NCBI RefSeq assembly: GCF_004348685.1
Contig: NZ_SMKO01000003.1
Coordinates: forward strand, 93,554 to 157,553
DNA from: Nonomuraea deserti
GTDB lineage: Bacteria; Actinomycetota; Actinomycetes; Streptosporangiales; Streptosporangiaceae
Direction: 5' to 3'
DNA: 64,000 nt
Part shown: piece after piece, positions 8,254 through 15,815 of the stretch
How positions within the stretch are numbered: position 1 is the stretch's first letter
Layout: every line of letters starts with the position of its first letter
Program-made: the position numbers and the translations under genes
The notes under the pieces: generated by a model
What the model saw: only the letters and a program-made list of their open reading frames with translations
Told to the model about the DNA's origin: nothing
The model's database searches: none

Positions 8254-8349
8254 ATCGCCGCCGTCCTGTCACGTCGACGTGGAGGCGACGGTTGACTGCT
8301 ACCTTCACGGGCGGGCTCGCCGGCTGTCAACGACAGCGGGCTCGGGCGG

Positions 8350-8416
8350 GCTGCTCACGTACTTCTTCGCGGGCGTTGTGAGCAGCTCGAACGCCCCGGC
8401 CAGGCCATCGCCTGGC
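8350..8416 (-). terminator. Tandem hairpins downstream of tctA
   Basis: Two perfect inverted repeats follow the minus-strand tctA stop: GCCAGGC/GCCTGGC around CATC (8399-8416), and 9-bp arms GCTGCTCAC/GTGAGCAGC (8350-8358, 8378-8386) around a 19-base loop. Either could end the tctCBA transcript before the monooxygenase promoter. Confidence 0.5.
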
Positions 8417-8432
8417 TCATGAAATTTCATGA
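8417..8432. repeat. 16-bp AT-rich palindrome
   Basis: TCATGAAATTTCATGA is a perfect 16-bp palindrome in otherwise GC-rich DNA, just past the tctA stop codon (8451) and next to a hairpin. It has the look of a dimeric regulator site, but no gene start lies close on the tct side; the monooxygenase start is 220 bp away. Function unknown. Confidence 0.45.
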
Positions 8433-8450
8433 AACTTGCCGACGAGGTCG

Positions 8451-9956
8451 CTACTCGTCCTCGGTGAACACCATTTCGCGGCGCTTGCGGATCGCCGGGA
8501 GGACGGCGACGACGAGCGCCGCCAGAGCCAGCGCCAGCAGCACCGCGGAGATCGGCCGGGTCAGGAAGACCGACGCGTCGCCGCGCTGGATGATCATCGC
8601 CCGCCGCAGGTTCTCCTCGAGCAGGGGGCCGAGGACGAAGCCGAGCAGCAGCGGCGCCGGCTCGCAGCCGCACTTGATCAGGATGTACCCCAGGAGCCCG
8701 AAGAGCACGATCGCGTAGACGTCGAACGCGTTGAACCCCAGGGAGTACGTGCCGATCGAGGCGAACAGGATGATCATCGGGAACAGCACCTGGTACGGGA
8801 TGCGCAACATGCGCACCCACATGCCGATCAGCGGCAGATTCAGCAGCACGAGCAGCACGTTGCCGATCCACATCGACGCGATCAGGCCCCAGAACAGCTC
8901 GGGCTCGTCGGTGATGACATTCGGGCCCGGCGTGATGCCGTGCACGATGAACGCGCCGACCATCAGCGCCATGACCGGGTGAGCGGGCAGCCCCAGGGTC
9001 AGCAGCGGGATGAACGACGTCTGCGCGGCCGCGTTGTTCGCCGACTCGGGGCCGGCGACGCCCTCGATCGCGCCGCGCCCGAACTCCTGCTGCCGCTTCG
9101 AGATGCGCTTCTCGACGGCGTACGAGGTGAACGAGGCCAGCACGTGGCCACCGCCGGGCAGGACGCCGAGCGCGGCCCCGAGACCCGTGCCCCGCAGGAT
9201 CGGGCCGACGATGCGGCGCCGGTCCTCGCGGGTGGGCCAGAGGTTCTTCACCTTGCTGACGACCGCCGTGCGGGTCTGCTCGTTCTCCAGGTTGCGCAGG
9301 ATCTCGGCCACGCCGAACATGCCGACGGCGACCGACACGAAGTCGATGCCTCCGTACAGCTCGCGCTGGCCGAAGACGAATCGGGGCGTGCCGGTGTAGA
9401 TGTCCTGGCCGACCGTCCCGAGCAGGACGCCGAGGAAGATCATCGCCAGTGCCTTGATCGCGCTGCCGCGCGCCAGCGCGATCGACACGATCAGGCCGAG
9501 CAGCACCAGCGAGAAGTACTCGGGCGGGCCGAACTGCAGCGCGACGCGGGCCAGCGGCGGGGCCGCGATGGCGAGCGCGACGGTGGCGATCGTGCCCGCG
9601 ATGAACGATCCGATCGCGGCGGTGGCCAGCGCGGGGCCGGCCCTGCCCTGCCGGGCCATCTCGTGCCCGTCCAGGGCGGTGACCGCCGCCGACGACTCGC
9701 CGGGCAGGTTGATCAGGATGGCGGTCGTCGAGCCGCCGTACTGGGCGCCGTAATAGATACCGGCCAGCATGATCAGCGCCGTCACCGGCTCGAAGTTGAA
9801 CGTGATCGGCAGCAGCATCGCCACCGTCGCCGTCGGCCCGATGCCGGGCAGCACGCCGACCGCCGTTCCGAGCAGCACACCCACGAAGCAGTAGAGGACG
9901 TTCTGGATCAGGAGGGCCGTCGAGAAGCCCAGGGCGAGGTTGTCGAGAAGTTCCAT
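8451..9956 (-). CDS. tctA: Tripartite tricarboxylate transporter, large membrane subunit TctA
   Basis: 501 residues, normal for TctA, with about 11-12 membrane helices. Conserved family segments are present near the N-terminus: [17 protein letters not shown] and [16 protein letters not shown] followed by NLPGESSA. TctA is the channel-forming subunit of a cation-coupled, binding-protein-dependent importer of citrate or other carboxylates. It is the last gene of tctC-tctB-tctA; 20 bp separate it from tctB. The substrate of this paralogue is not determinable from sequence. Confidence 0.96.
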   Translation of the reverse strand: MELLDNLALGFSTALLIQNVLYCFVGVLLGTAVGVLPGIGPTATVAMLLPITFNFEPVTALIMLAGIYYGAQYGGSTTAILINLPGESSAAVTALDGHEMARQGRAGPALATAAIGSFIAGTIATVALAIAAPPLARVALQFGPPEYFSLVLLGLIVSIALARGSAIKALAMIFLGVLLGTVGQDIYTGTPRFVFGQRELYGGIDFVSVAVGMFGVAEILRNLENEQTRTAVVSKVKNLWPTREDRRRIVGPILRGTGLGAALGVLPGGGHVLASFTSYAVEKRISKRQQEFGRGAIEGVAGPESANNAAAQTSFIPLLTLGLPAHPVMALMVGAFIVHGITPGPNVITDEPELFWGLIASMWIGNVLLVLLNLPLIGMWVRMLRIPYQVLFPMIILFASIGTYSLGFNAFDVYAIVLFGLLGYILIKCGCEPAPLLLGFVLGPLLEENLRRAMIIQRGDASVFLTRPISAVLLALALAALVVAVLPAIRKRREMVFTEDE

Positions 9957-9976
9957 GCCTCAATCCGGATGTCGCG

Positions 9977-10438
9977 TCAGAACCCCAGCCACGGGCCCCA
10001 GAGCGGGAGCCGCAGCTGAAGCCCGACGACGAAGATGAGCGTGCCGGCCACGGTCAGCCCGGCGGCCACGGCCACGGCCGTCAGCAGCCGTACGCGCGAA
10101 CTGGCCAGCGTGGTGAGCAGGGCGGTCACCGCCGACGCCGGCACGAACCCGAGCCCCCGTACGGTGAATCCGAAGAACACGAGCGCGAGCGTGATGACGG
10201 CGACCGCACGCCAGGGGATCCGCCCGAACGCGATCATCTCGCCGGCGACGAGCCCCTTGATGACGATGCCCAGGCCCAGCGCGGCCACGAGCAAGCCGAC
10301 CAGCAGCGGGAAGGCGCCGGGGCCCATCCGCAGAGGGGTGCCCAGCTCGTAGCCGAGCGACCCCACCACGAATGCGCCACCGAGCAGGATGAAGATTCCC
10401 CCGGCGAGGACGTCGGGGAAGGACCGGCGGCGCTCCAC
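9977..10438 (-). CDS. tctB: Tripartite tricarboxylate transporter, small membrane subunit TctB
   Basis: 153 residues with four membrane helices and the TctB opening pattern (DVLAGGIFILLGGAFVVGS ... MGPGAFPLL). GTG start 1 bp after the tctC stop, so translation is probably coupled. Works with TctA in the membrane. Confidence 0.93.
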   Translation of the reverse strand: MERRRSFPDVLAGGIFILLGGAFVVGSLGYELGTPLRMGPGAFPLLVGLLVAALGLGIVIKGLVAGEMIAFGRIPWRAVAVITLALVFFGFTVRGLGFVPASAVTALLTTLASSRVRLLTAVAVAAGLTVAGTLIFVVGLQLRLPLWGPWLGF

Positions 10439-10439
10439 C

Positions 10440-11465
10440 TCAGGAGGCCTTGACGCCGGCGTCGGCGATGACCTTGCCCCAGGTGCCGAGCTGCTCTTCG
10501 AGCTTGGTCCGGTGCGCCTGCGGGGTCGCGCTCTCGGCCGGGACCGGCGCCGTGCCGAGCTTGGCCATCTGGTCGATCACCTTCTGGTCGGCCAGCGCGG
10601 CCTTCAGCGCCTCGGACAGCTTCTGCACGACGTCCTGCGGCGTGCCCTTCGGGACGTAGAGCCCGTGCCACACGCTGACCTCCAGGCCGGGCAGCCCGGC
10701 CTCGGCCGTGGTGGGCAGGTCGGGCAGGCTCTTCACCCGCTCCGGCGTGGTGACGGCGTACGCCTTCACCTCGCCCGCGCTGATCTGGCCGCTGGTGTTG
10801 GTCGTCTGGTCGCACATGAAGTCGACCTGGCCGCCGACGAGGTCCGTCAGCGCAGGGCCGGTGCCCTCGTACGGGACCTCCTGGAGCTTGACCCCGGCGG
10901 CGGTCTGGAACAGCAGGCCGCACAGGTGGGACGCGGCGCCGATGCCGGCGTTGGCCAGCGTGACCTTGCCGGCGTTCGCCTTCACGTGGGCCACGAGGTC
11001 CTTGAGCGTGGCGGGCGCGAAGTCCTTGCGGGCGACGACCGTCATCGGCACCTCGGTGACGAGCCCGACCGTCTCGAAGCTCTCCAGCGGCTGGTAACCC
11101 AGGTCCTTGTAGAGGGCGGGCGCCGTCGACATGCCGATGTGGTGCATGAGCACGGTGTAGCCGTCGGGTTCCGCCCGCGCGACCTCGCCGGCGCCCACCG
11201 TGCCGCCCGCGCCCTCGACGTTCTGAACGACGATCTTGCCGCCGAGCTTGGCGGCCATCGGTTCGGCGATCATGCGGGTGACGGTGTCCGTCGGGCCGCC
11301 CGCGCTGAACGGCACGACGATCGTGATGTTGTCGTCCGGGTAGCCTCCGCCGCCGGCGTCGGCGTTGCCGCCACCTCCGTTGCCGGAACACGCGGCGATG
11401 AGCGAGACGACGCCGATCGTGGCGATCATCCGCGCGGTGGCCCGGTATCTGCTGGACGTTCTCAT
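10440..11465 (-). CDS. tctC: Tripartite tricarboxylate transporter substrate-binding protein TctC (Bug family)
   Basis: 341 residues. Lipoprotein signal peptide with lipobox LIAAC (Cys26), then a Gly/Asn-rich linker and a Bug-family periplasmic-type binding domain: ITIVVPFSAGGPTDTVTRMIAEPM, the family ligand loop. Lipid-anchored outside the membrane, it delivers the carboxylate to TctBA. First gene of the minus-strand operon and divergent from the two-component genes, with paired direct repeats in the shared promoter region. Confidence 0.95.
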   Translation of the reverse strand: MRTSSRYRATARMIATIGVVSLIAACSGNGGGGNADAGGGGYPDDNITIVVPFSAGGPTDTVTRMIAEPMAAKLGGKIVVQNVEGAGGTVGAGEVARAEPDGYTVLMHHIGMSTAPALYKDLGYQPLESFETVGLVTEVPMTVVARKDFAPATLKDLVAHVKANAGKVTLANAGIGAASHLCGLLFQTAAGVKLQEVPYEGTGPALTDLVGGQVDFMCDQTTNTSGQISAGEVKAYAVTTPERVKSLPDLPTTAEAGLPGLEVSVWHGLYVPKGTPQDVVQKLSEALKAALADQKVIDQMAKLGTAPVPAESATPQAHRTKLEEQLGTWGKVIADAGVKAS

Positions 11466-11544
11466 GTCGAGGCCTCCTCGTCAGCGCATTCGCATCCGTC
11501 GGTGAGTGCGCGGCCTCAGTCTGGGCTGGCAGGGACGCGGATGG

Positions 11545-11592
11545 TGTCAGAGGAATCCCAAGGAATGGGCAGGATGTCAGAAAAATCCCAAG
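11545..11592. promoter_or_regulatory. Paired direct repeats, candidate TctD binding sites
   Basis: Two copies of an 18-bp word TGTCAGARRAATCCCAAG (11545-11562 and 11575-11592; 16 of 18 identical) start exactly 30 bp apart, about three helical turns. They lie between divergent tctC and tctD. OmpR-family regulators bind direct repeats on one face of DNA, so this is the natural target of the adjacent response regulator (inference). Confidence 0.6.
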
Positions 11593-11623
11593 AACCGGCT
11601 AACGCGGGCGTAGATCCGGGCCG

Positions 11624-11629
11624 TACAAT
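11624..11629 (+). promoter_or_regulatory. -10 element for leaderless tctD transcript
   Basis: TACAAT ends 5 bases before the ATG at 11635 and no ribosome binding site precedes that ATG. A TANNNT box at this distance is the hallmark of actinobacterial leaderless mRNAs. Confidence 0.6.
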
Positions 11630-11634
11630 CCAAT

Positions 11635-12318
11635 ATGCGGATCACCATCATCGAGGATGACGACCGCGTGGCGCGGGGTCTGGTGACCGTCCTGGCTCAG
11701 GCCGGGTTCGAGGTCCACCGCATCGCGACCGCCGCCGAGGCCGCGCGCGCCGCCCCGACCGATGTGGTCCTCGTCGACCTGGGACTGCCCGACGGCGACG
11801 GGCTCGACGTGATCCGCAAGCTGCGCGACCGCCCGGAAACCGCCGTCATCGCCGTGACGGCCCGCTCGGAGGAGCACGAGCGCGTACGCGGCTTGCGCGC
11901 CGGCGCCGACGACTACATCGTCAAGCCGTTCGGCATCCCCGAACTGCTGGCCAGGATCGACGCCGTCCTGCGGCGCACCAGGGTGGCCCGCGCCCTGAGC
12001 CATCCCGACGAGCCCCTCGTCCGCGGCCCCCTGCGGATCGGCGTCGGCACCCGCGAGGTCACCGTCGACGGCACACCCGTGACGCTGACCCGCAAGGAGT
12101 TCGAGCTGCTCCTCCTGCTTGCCAGGCGGGCCCCCAACGTGGTGAGCCGCGACGTCATCCTCGACCAGATCTGGGGCGCGACCTGGGAGTCCTCCAGCCG
12201 CACCCTCGACACCCACATCGCGGCGTTACGGCACAAGCTCGGATCGGCCGTGATCATCCGTACGATCCACGGGGTCGGCTATCGGCTCCTGGCCGACCGG
12301 CCGGAGCTGACCGGCTGA
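11635..12318 (+). CDS. tctD: OmpR-family response regulator (TctD-like)
   Basis: 227 residues: receiver domain (1-115) with acidic pocket IIEDDD, phospho-acceptor Asp48 in VDLGLPDGDG, Thr in AVTA and Lys in VKPF; then a winged-helix DNA-binding domain (about 125-222, ending TIHGVGYRL). It is followed 4 bp later by its sensor kinase. Given divergent tctCBA, it most likely activates the carboxylate importer. Probably translated from a leaderless mRNA. Confidence 0.95.
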   Translation: MRITIIEDDDRVARGLVTVLAQAGFEVHRIATAAEAARAAPTDVVLVDLGLPDGDGLDVIRKLRDRPETAVIAVTARSEEHERVRGLRAGADDYIVKPFGIPELLARIDAVLRRTRVARALSHPDEPLVRGPLRIGVGTREVTVDGTPVTLTRKEFELLLLLARRAPNVVSRDVILDQIWGATWESSSRTLDTHIAALRHKLGSAVIIRTIHGVGYRLLADRPELTG

Positions 12319-12322
12319 CGCC

Positions 12323-13906
12323 ATGCACCGTCGCCTGCTCGTCGTCCTGGTGCCCCTCGCGGTGCTGCTCGTCGCGGCGCTCGGGGTGCCGCTCAGCGTC
12401 ACCGTGGCCGAGCGGGAGATCCAGGAGACGTACGTCGACCGGCTCAACGACGTCGGGCGGTTCTCGTCGCTGGCCGAGACCGCGCTTTCGACCGGGCGTA
12501 CCGAGGCGCTCCAGCAGGAACTGGCGCGCTACCACGAGCTGTACGGCATCCCCGTCGCGGTGATCGACACCTCCGGCACGGTGCTGCTCGGACCCGCAGG
12601 CGCCTACCAGGAGGCGGCGCGGGACGAGCCGGCGCTGCCCCGCATCGTGACCGCGGCGCTGGCCGGGGCGAGACCCGAACCGTCCGGGGAATGGGCGCCG
12701 TGGGACGACTCCGCACTCGTGGTCGCCGAACCCGTGGGCCGGGACAGCGAGGTCGTCGGCGCCGTCGTGACGATCTCCGACCTGTCGAAGACGCGCTCGC
12801 GCATCCTCACGCGCTGGGCCCGGCTCGCCGGGCTCGGGCTGCTGCCGTTGATCGCGCTGGTGGCCGTCGCCTGGCCGGTGTCGGCGTGGGTGCTGCGGCC
12901 GGTGCGCGAGCTGGACGCGGCCAGCTCGCGCATCTCCCAGGGCGACCTCACGATCCGCGCGGACGCCGAGGCGGGCCCGGTCGAGCTGCGGCGGCTGGCG
13001 GAGTCGTTCAACACCATGATGGACGCCGTCGAGAACGCCGTGCAGCGCCAGCGGGCGTTCGTGTCCGATGCGTCGCACCAGCTGCGCAACCCGCTGACCA
13101 GCCTCCGGCTCGCCGTGGAAAGCCTGGAACCGCACCTGGGCACGGCCGGCAACGGGCGTCAGGTGTACGACGTCGCCGTCGACGAGCTGAAAGCCATGCA
13201 GCGGATGCTGAACTCCCTGCAGGCCAGCGCGCGGATGGAGAGCATACGGACGGCGTCGCCGGTGGACCTCGACGCGGTGCTGGCGACCCGGGTGGACCGG
13301 TGGCGGGCGCTGACGGAGACGGCGGGGCAGACGTTGACCGTCGACGTGCCGCCGGGGCTGCGGTTGCTGGAGCCGTCGGGCGGGCTGGGCAGCATCCTGG
13401 ACGAGCTGATCAGCAACGCGTTGCGGCTGTCGGACGCGCGGGCGGTGGAGGTGACCGCCCAGGCCGGTCCCGGTGCGGCGGGCGGCGGGCCCGGCGCGGG
13501 CGCGGGCGCGGCGTACGGCGGCGGCAGGGGCGCGGGCGCGGCGCGCGGCGGCAGCCCGGGCACGGGCGCGGGCGCGGCGCAGGGCGACGGGGCGGGTGAC
13601 GGCTCCGGCGCCGGAGGGGTGGTCACGATCGTCGTCCGTGACGACGGGCAGGGGATCGACGCGTCCGAGCGGGTCCAGGCGCTACGGCGGTTCTGGCGCT
13701 CGCCGCGGCACCAGAACGTGCCGGGGACCGGCCTCGGGCTGGCGATCTGCGCCGACCTGGTGGGTGCGGCCGGGGGTGAGCTGCGGCTGGAGGACGGGCT
13801 GCCGCGTCCGGACGGGTCGGGGCACGGATTCGCCGCGGTGGTCGCGTTGCCCGCCGTACCCCGGTTGGCGTCGTCGCCGGACGCACCGGCTCCGGCCCCC
13901 GCCTGA
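12323..13906 (+). CDS. tctE: Sensor histidine kinase (TctE-like) with a Gly/Ala-rich insert
   Basis: 527 residues: helix 1 (about 7-28), extracytoplasmic TctE_N-type sensor domain (29-165), helix 2 (about 170-192), HAMP linker, dimerisation box with phospho-acceptor His252 (FVSDASHQLRNPLTSLR) and ATPase domain (N-box DELISNALRLSDA, G-boxes DDGQGID and GTGLGLAI). Between N-box and first G-box lies about 51 residues (382-432) of almost pure Gly/Ala/Arg low complexity, absent from ordinary kinases. The catalytic boxes are intact on both sides, so the kinase is probably functional. Confidence 0.93.
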   Translation: MHRRLLVVLVPLAVLLVAALGVPLSVTVAEREIQETYVDRLNDVGRFSSLAETALSTGRTEALQQELARYHELYGIPVAVIDTSGTVLLGPAGAYQEAARDEPALPRIVTAALAGARPEPSGEWAPWDDSALVVAEPVGRDSEVVGAVVTISDLSKTRSRILTRWARLAGLGLLPLIALVAVAWPVSAWVLRPVRELDAASSRISQGDLTIRADAEAGPVELRRLAESFNTMMDAVENAVQRQRAFVSDASHQLRNPLTSLRLAVESLEPHLGTAGNGRQVYDVAVDELKAMQRMLNSLQASARMESIRTASPVDLDAVLATRVDRWRALTETAGQTLTVDVPPGLRLLEPSGGLGSILDELISNALRLSDARAVEVTAQAGPGAAGGGPGAGAGAAYGGGRGAGAARGGSPGTGAGAAQGDGAGDGSGAGGVVTIVVRDDGQGIDASERVQALRRFWRSPRHQNVPGTGLGLAICADLVGAAGGELRLEDGLPRPDGSGHGFAAVVALPAVPRLASSPDAPAPAPA

Positions 13907-13984
13907 GACCTGCGCCTGGGACCTGCGCCTGGGACCTGCGCCTGGGACCTGCGCCCGGGACCTGCGCCCGGGACCTGCGCCTGG
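13907..13984. repeat. 13-bp tandem repeat directly after tctE
   Basis: Six copies of GACCTGCGCCTGG (two with CCGG ends), starting at the base after the tctE stop codon, then two decayed copies to about 14010. Lies between the convergent tctE and TAXI genes. A period of 13 is not a codon multiple and no gene uses it. Confidence 0.9.
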
Positions 13985-14018
13985 GACCGCCGGGTGGGAC
14001 CGCCGGCGGCGCTGGGGA

Positions 14019-14993
14019 TCAGCGTTTGCGTTCGCGGAACCAGGTGGCCGCGCCCGGATGGAGCGGGATCGACGCGGTGGAGATCCCGGTCCGCACGTTG
14101 ATCTGCCACGCCTCGGGAACGGCTTCGGGAACGGCCCCGGCGGCGTCGGGCCCGCCGGAGGTGATCGTGCCGGTGTGCGTGAAGATCGTGTCGGTGATGG
14201 CGTGGACTAAGGCGTCGGGCAGGTCGTTGCGGGCGAGAAGCACGTTCGGGACGGCGATGGTGCGGGTGGCGGGGACACCGGCGTAGGCGGTCGCGGGGAT
14301 CATGGCCGGAGTGTAGGGACCCGGAAACGCCGTGAAGAGCGCGGGCGCCTGCCCGTCCAAGTGGATCAGCCGGATCGCGTGTTGCCGGGCCAGCTCCGTG
14401 ATGGCGGGTGTCGGGACGCCGGTCAGGGAGAACATCGCGTCGATCTCGCCGTCGCGCAGCGCCGCCGCCGATGCGGCCTGGCTGAGGTAGCGGCCGTCGG
14501 CGTCCAGCGGCCCGAGCTCCAGGACCCGCAGCGACGTGAACTCGGTGCCCGAGTCGCGGGCGCCGAGGGAGACGCGCTTGCCCTCGAGGTCGCGGAACTC
14601 GTCGATCGGCGAACCGGCCATGACCACGAGGTGCAGGTGGCTCTCGTAGAGCCGGCATATCGCCGAGAGCCCCTCGGGCGCGCTGCCGTCGGCCATGATC
14701 AGCGCGTCCAGGCTCGTCAGCCCGAGCTGCACCTCACCCGCCCGCAACATCCGGATGTTGTCGGTGGACGCCCCGCTCGGCACGGTGCGCACCGTGGCGC
14801 CCGGCACCTGCTCGGAGATGTGGCCGGCCAGCGCGCCGCCGATGCGCCGGTAGACCGCCCCCGCCGGCCCGGTGGCCAGGCGCAGCTCGACCTCGTCGAC
14901 CTCGGGCTGCCGCGCGCATCCGGCGAGCAGCCCTCCGGCGGCCAGGAGCACCGCCCGCCGGCTGGGCCGCGGCTCCGGGTTCAGCAGCACCAT
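14019..14993 (-). CDS. TAXI-family TRAP transporter substrate-binding lipoprotein
   Basis: 324 residues. Arg-Arg signal (SRRAVLL) and lipobox LLAGC (Cys26) suggest a Tat-exported lipoprotein. The domain has the TAXI pattern: LATGPAGAVYRRIGGALA near residue 40 and VSLGARDSGTEFTSLRVLE in the middle. TAXI proteins feed TRAP membrane subunits, yet no TRAP permease is present. The gene is convergent with tctE, and such proteins are often seen beside TctDE-type systems, so a sensory role (ligand presentation to the kinase) is plausible. Confidence 0.9.
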   Translation of the reverse strand: MVLLNPEPRPSRRAVLLAAGGLLAGCARQPEVDEVELRLATGPAGAVYRRIGGALAGHISEQVPGATVRTVPSGASTDNIRMLRAGEVQLGLTSLDALIMADGSAPEGLSAICRLYESHLHLVVMAGSPIDEFRDLEGKRVSLGARDSGTEFTSLRVLELGPLDADGRYLSQAASAAALRDGEIDAMFSLTGVPTPAITELARQHAIRLIHLDGQAPALFTAFPGPYTPAMIPATAYAGVPATRTIAVPNVLLARNDLPDALVHAITDTIFTHTGTITSGGPDAAGAVPEAVPEAWQINVRTGISTASIPLHPGAATWFRERKR

Positions 14994-15044
14994 GCCCGCG
15001 ATGATACGGACGGCGCCGCACCGCCAAGAAGTCCCGATCGGCCG

Positions 15045-15779
15045 TTACGACGCTTTCTGCCACACCGAGACGTGGTTGCGGCTGTCGCTGGTGAACGGCT
15101 CGCGCTTCCAGCCCGCCCACCGTTCGCGCAAGGTCATGCCCGCGAGCCGTGCCATCAGGTCGAGTTCGGCCGGCCACACGTAGCGATGCGGCGTCGAACG
15201 GGTCTCCAGCCGGCCGTCCACCACCCAGTAATGATGAGAGACGGCGATCTGCGATGCCACGTCGTACTCCTCGAAGCCGAGATGTTCCGGGGTCACGGTG
15301 AACGGGTGGACGCTCTGGCCGGGCGGGAGACGCCGGAGCTCGGGGACGTAGACCTCGATGACGAAACAGCCGCCGGGTTCCAGCTGCGCCGCCACCGTGC
15401 GGAAGCATTCGACCTGTTCGTCTTGTGTGGTGAGGTTCGTGATGGTGTTGCGCACCAGGTAGGCGAGGGTGAAGGTGGCGCCCACCCGGGTGGTGGCGAA
15501 GTCGCCGATGGTCACGGGGACGTCCTCCGCGCCCGGTTCGGCCCGTAGCCGCGCCACCATCGCCCGCGACAGCTCGATGCCGTGCACCCGGACGCCTCGC
15601 CGGCTGAGCGGCAACGCGATGCGCCCCGTACCGATGCCCAGCTCGAGAGCGGCGCCGCCCGGCCCGGCCAGGTCGGTGAGAAACCGTACCGCGGGGTCGA
15701 CGACCGCGGGGTCGAACAGTTCCGGCCACTTGGCTTCGTACGTCTGTGCTGTTCGTTCGTCGAAGTTGTCCTCAGGCAC
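15045..15779 (-). CDS. Class I SAM-dependent methyltransferase
   Basis: 244 residues. Motif I is ALELGIGTGRIALPL near residue 43, the acidic motif II is HGIELS, and the post-motif region FTLAYLVRNTITNL replaces the usual D-x-F. Domain fold of the Methyltransf_25/11 group. GTG start at 15779. Substrate unknown; neighbours (TAXI protein and FtsX-like permease) give no clue. Confidence 0.9.
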   Translation of the reverse strand: MPEDNFDERTAQTYEAKWPELFDPAVVDPAVRFLTDLAGPGGAALELGIGTGRIALPLSRRGVRVHGIELSRAMVARLRAEPGAEDVPVTIGDFATTRVGATFTLAYLVRNTITNLTTQDEQVECFRTVAAQLEPGGCFVIEVYVPELRRLPPGQSVHPFTVTPEHLGFEEYDVASQIAVSHHYWVVDGRLETRSTPHRYVWPAELDLMARLAGMTLRERWAGWKREPFTSDSRNHVSVWQKAS

Positions 15780-15815
15780 AGCCCAACTGTGCCCGGAACG
15801 CCGGGTGATGACCAG

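Noticed and set aside
8021..8308. 95-residue minus-strand ORF over the monooxygenase promoter
   Set aside because: Shadow frame of the AA10 gene spanning the CebR-type box.
13907..13984. CRISPR array
   Set aside because: Repeats are directly adjacent with no spacers; same for 40541-40623 and 61921-62010.
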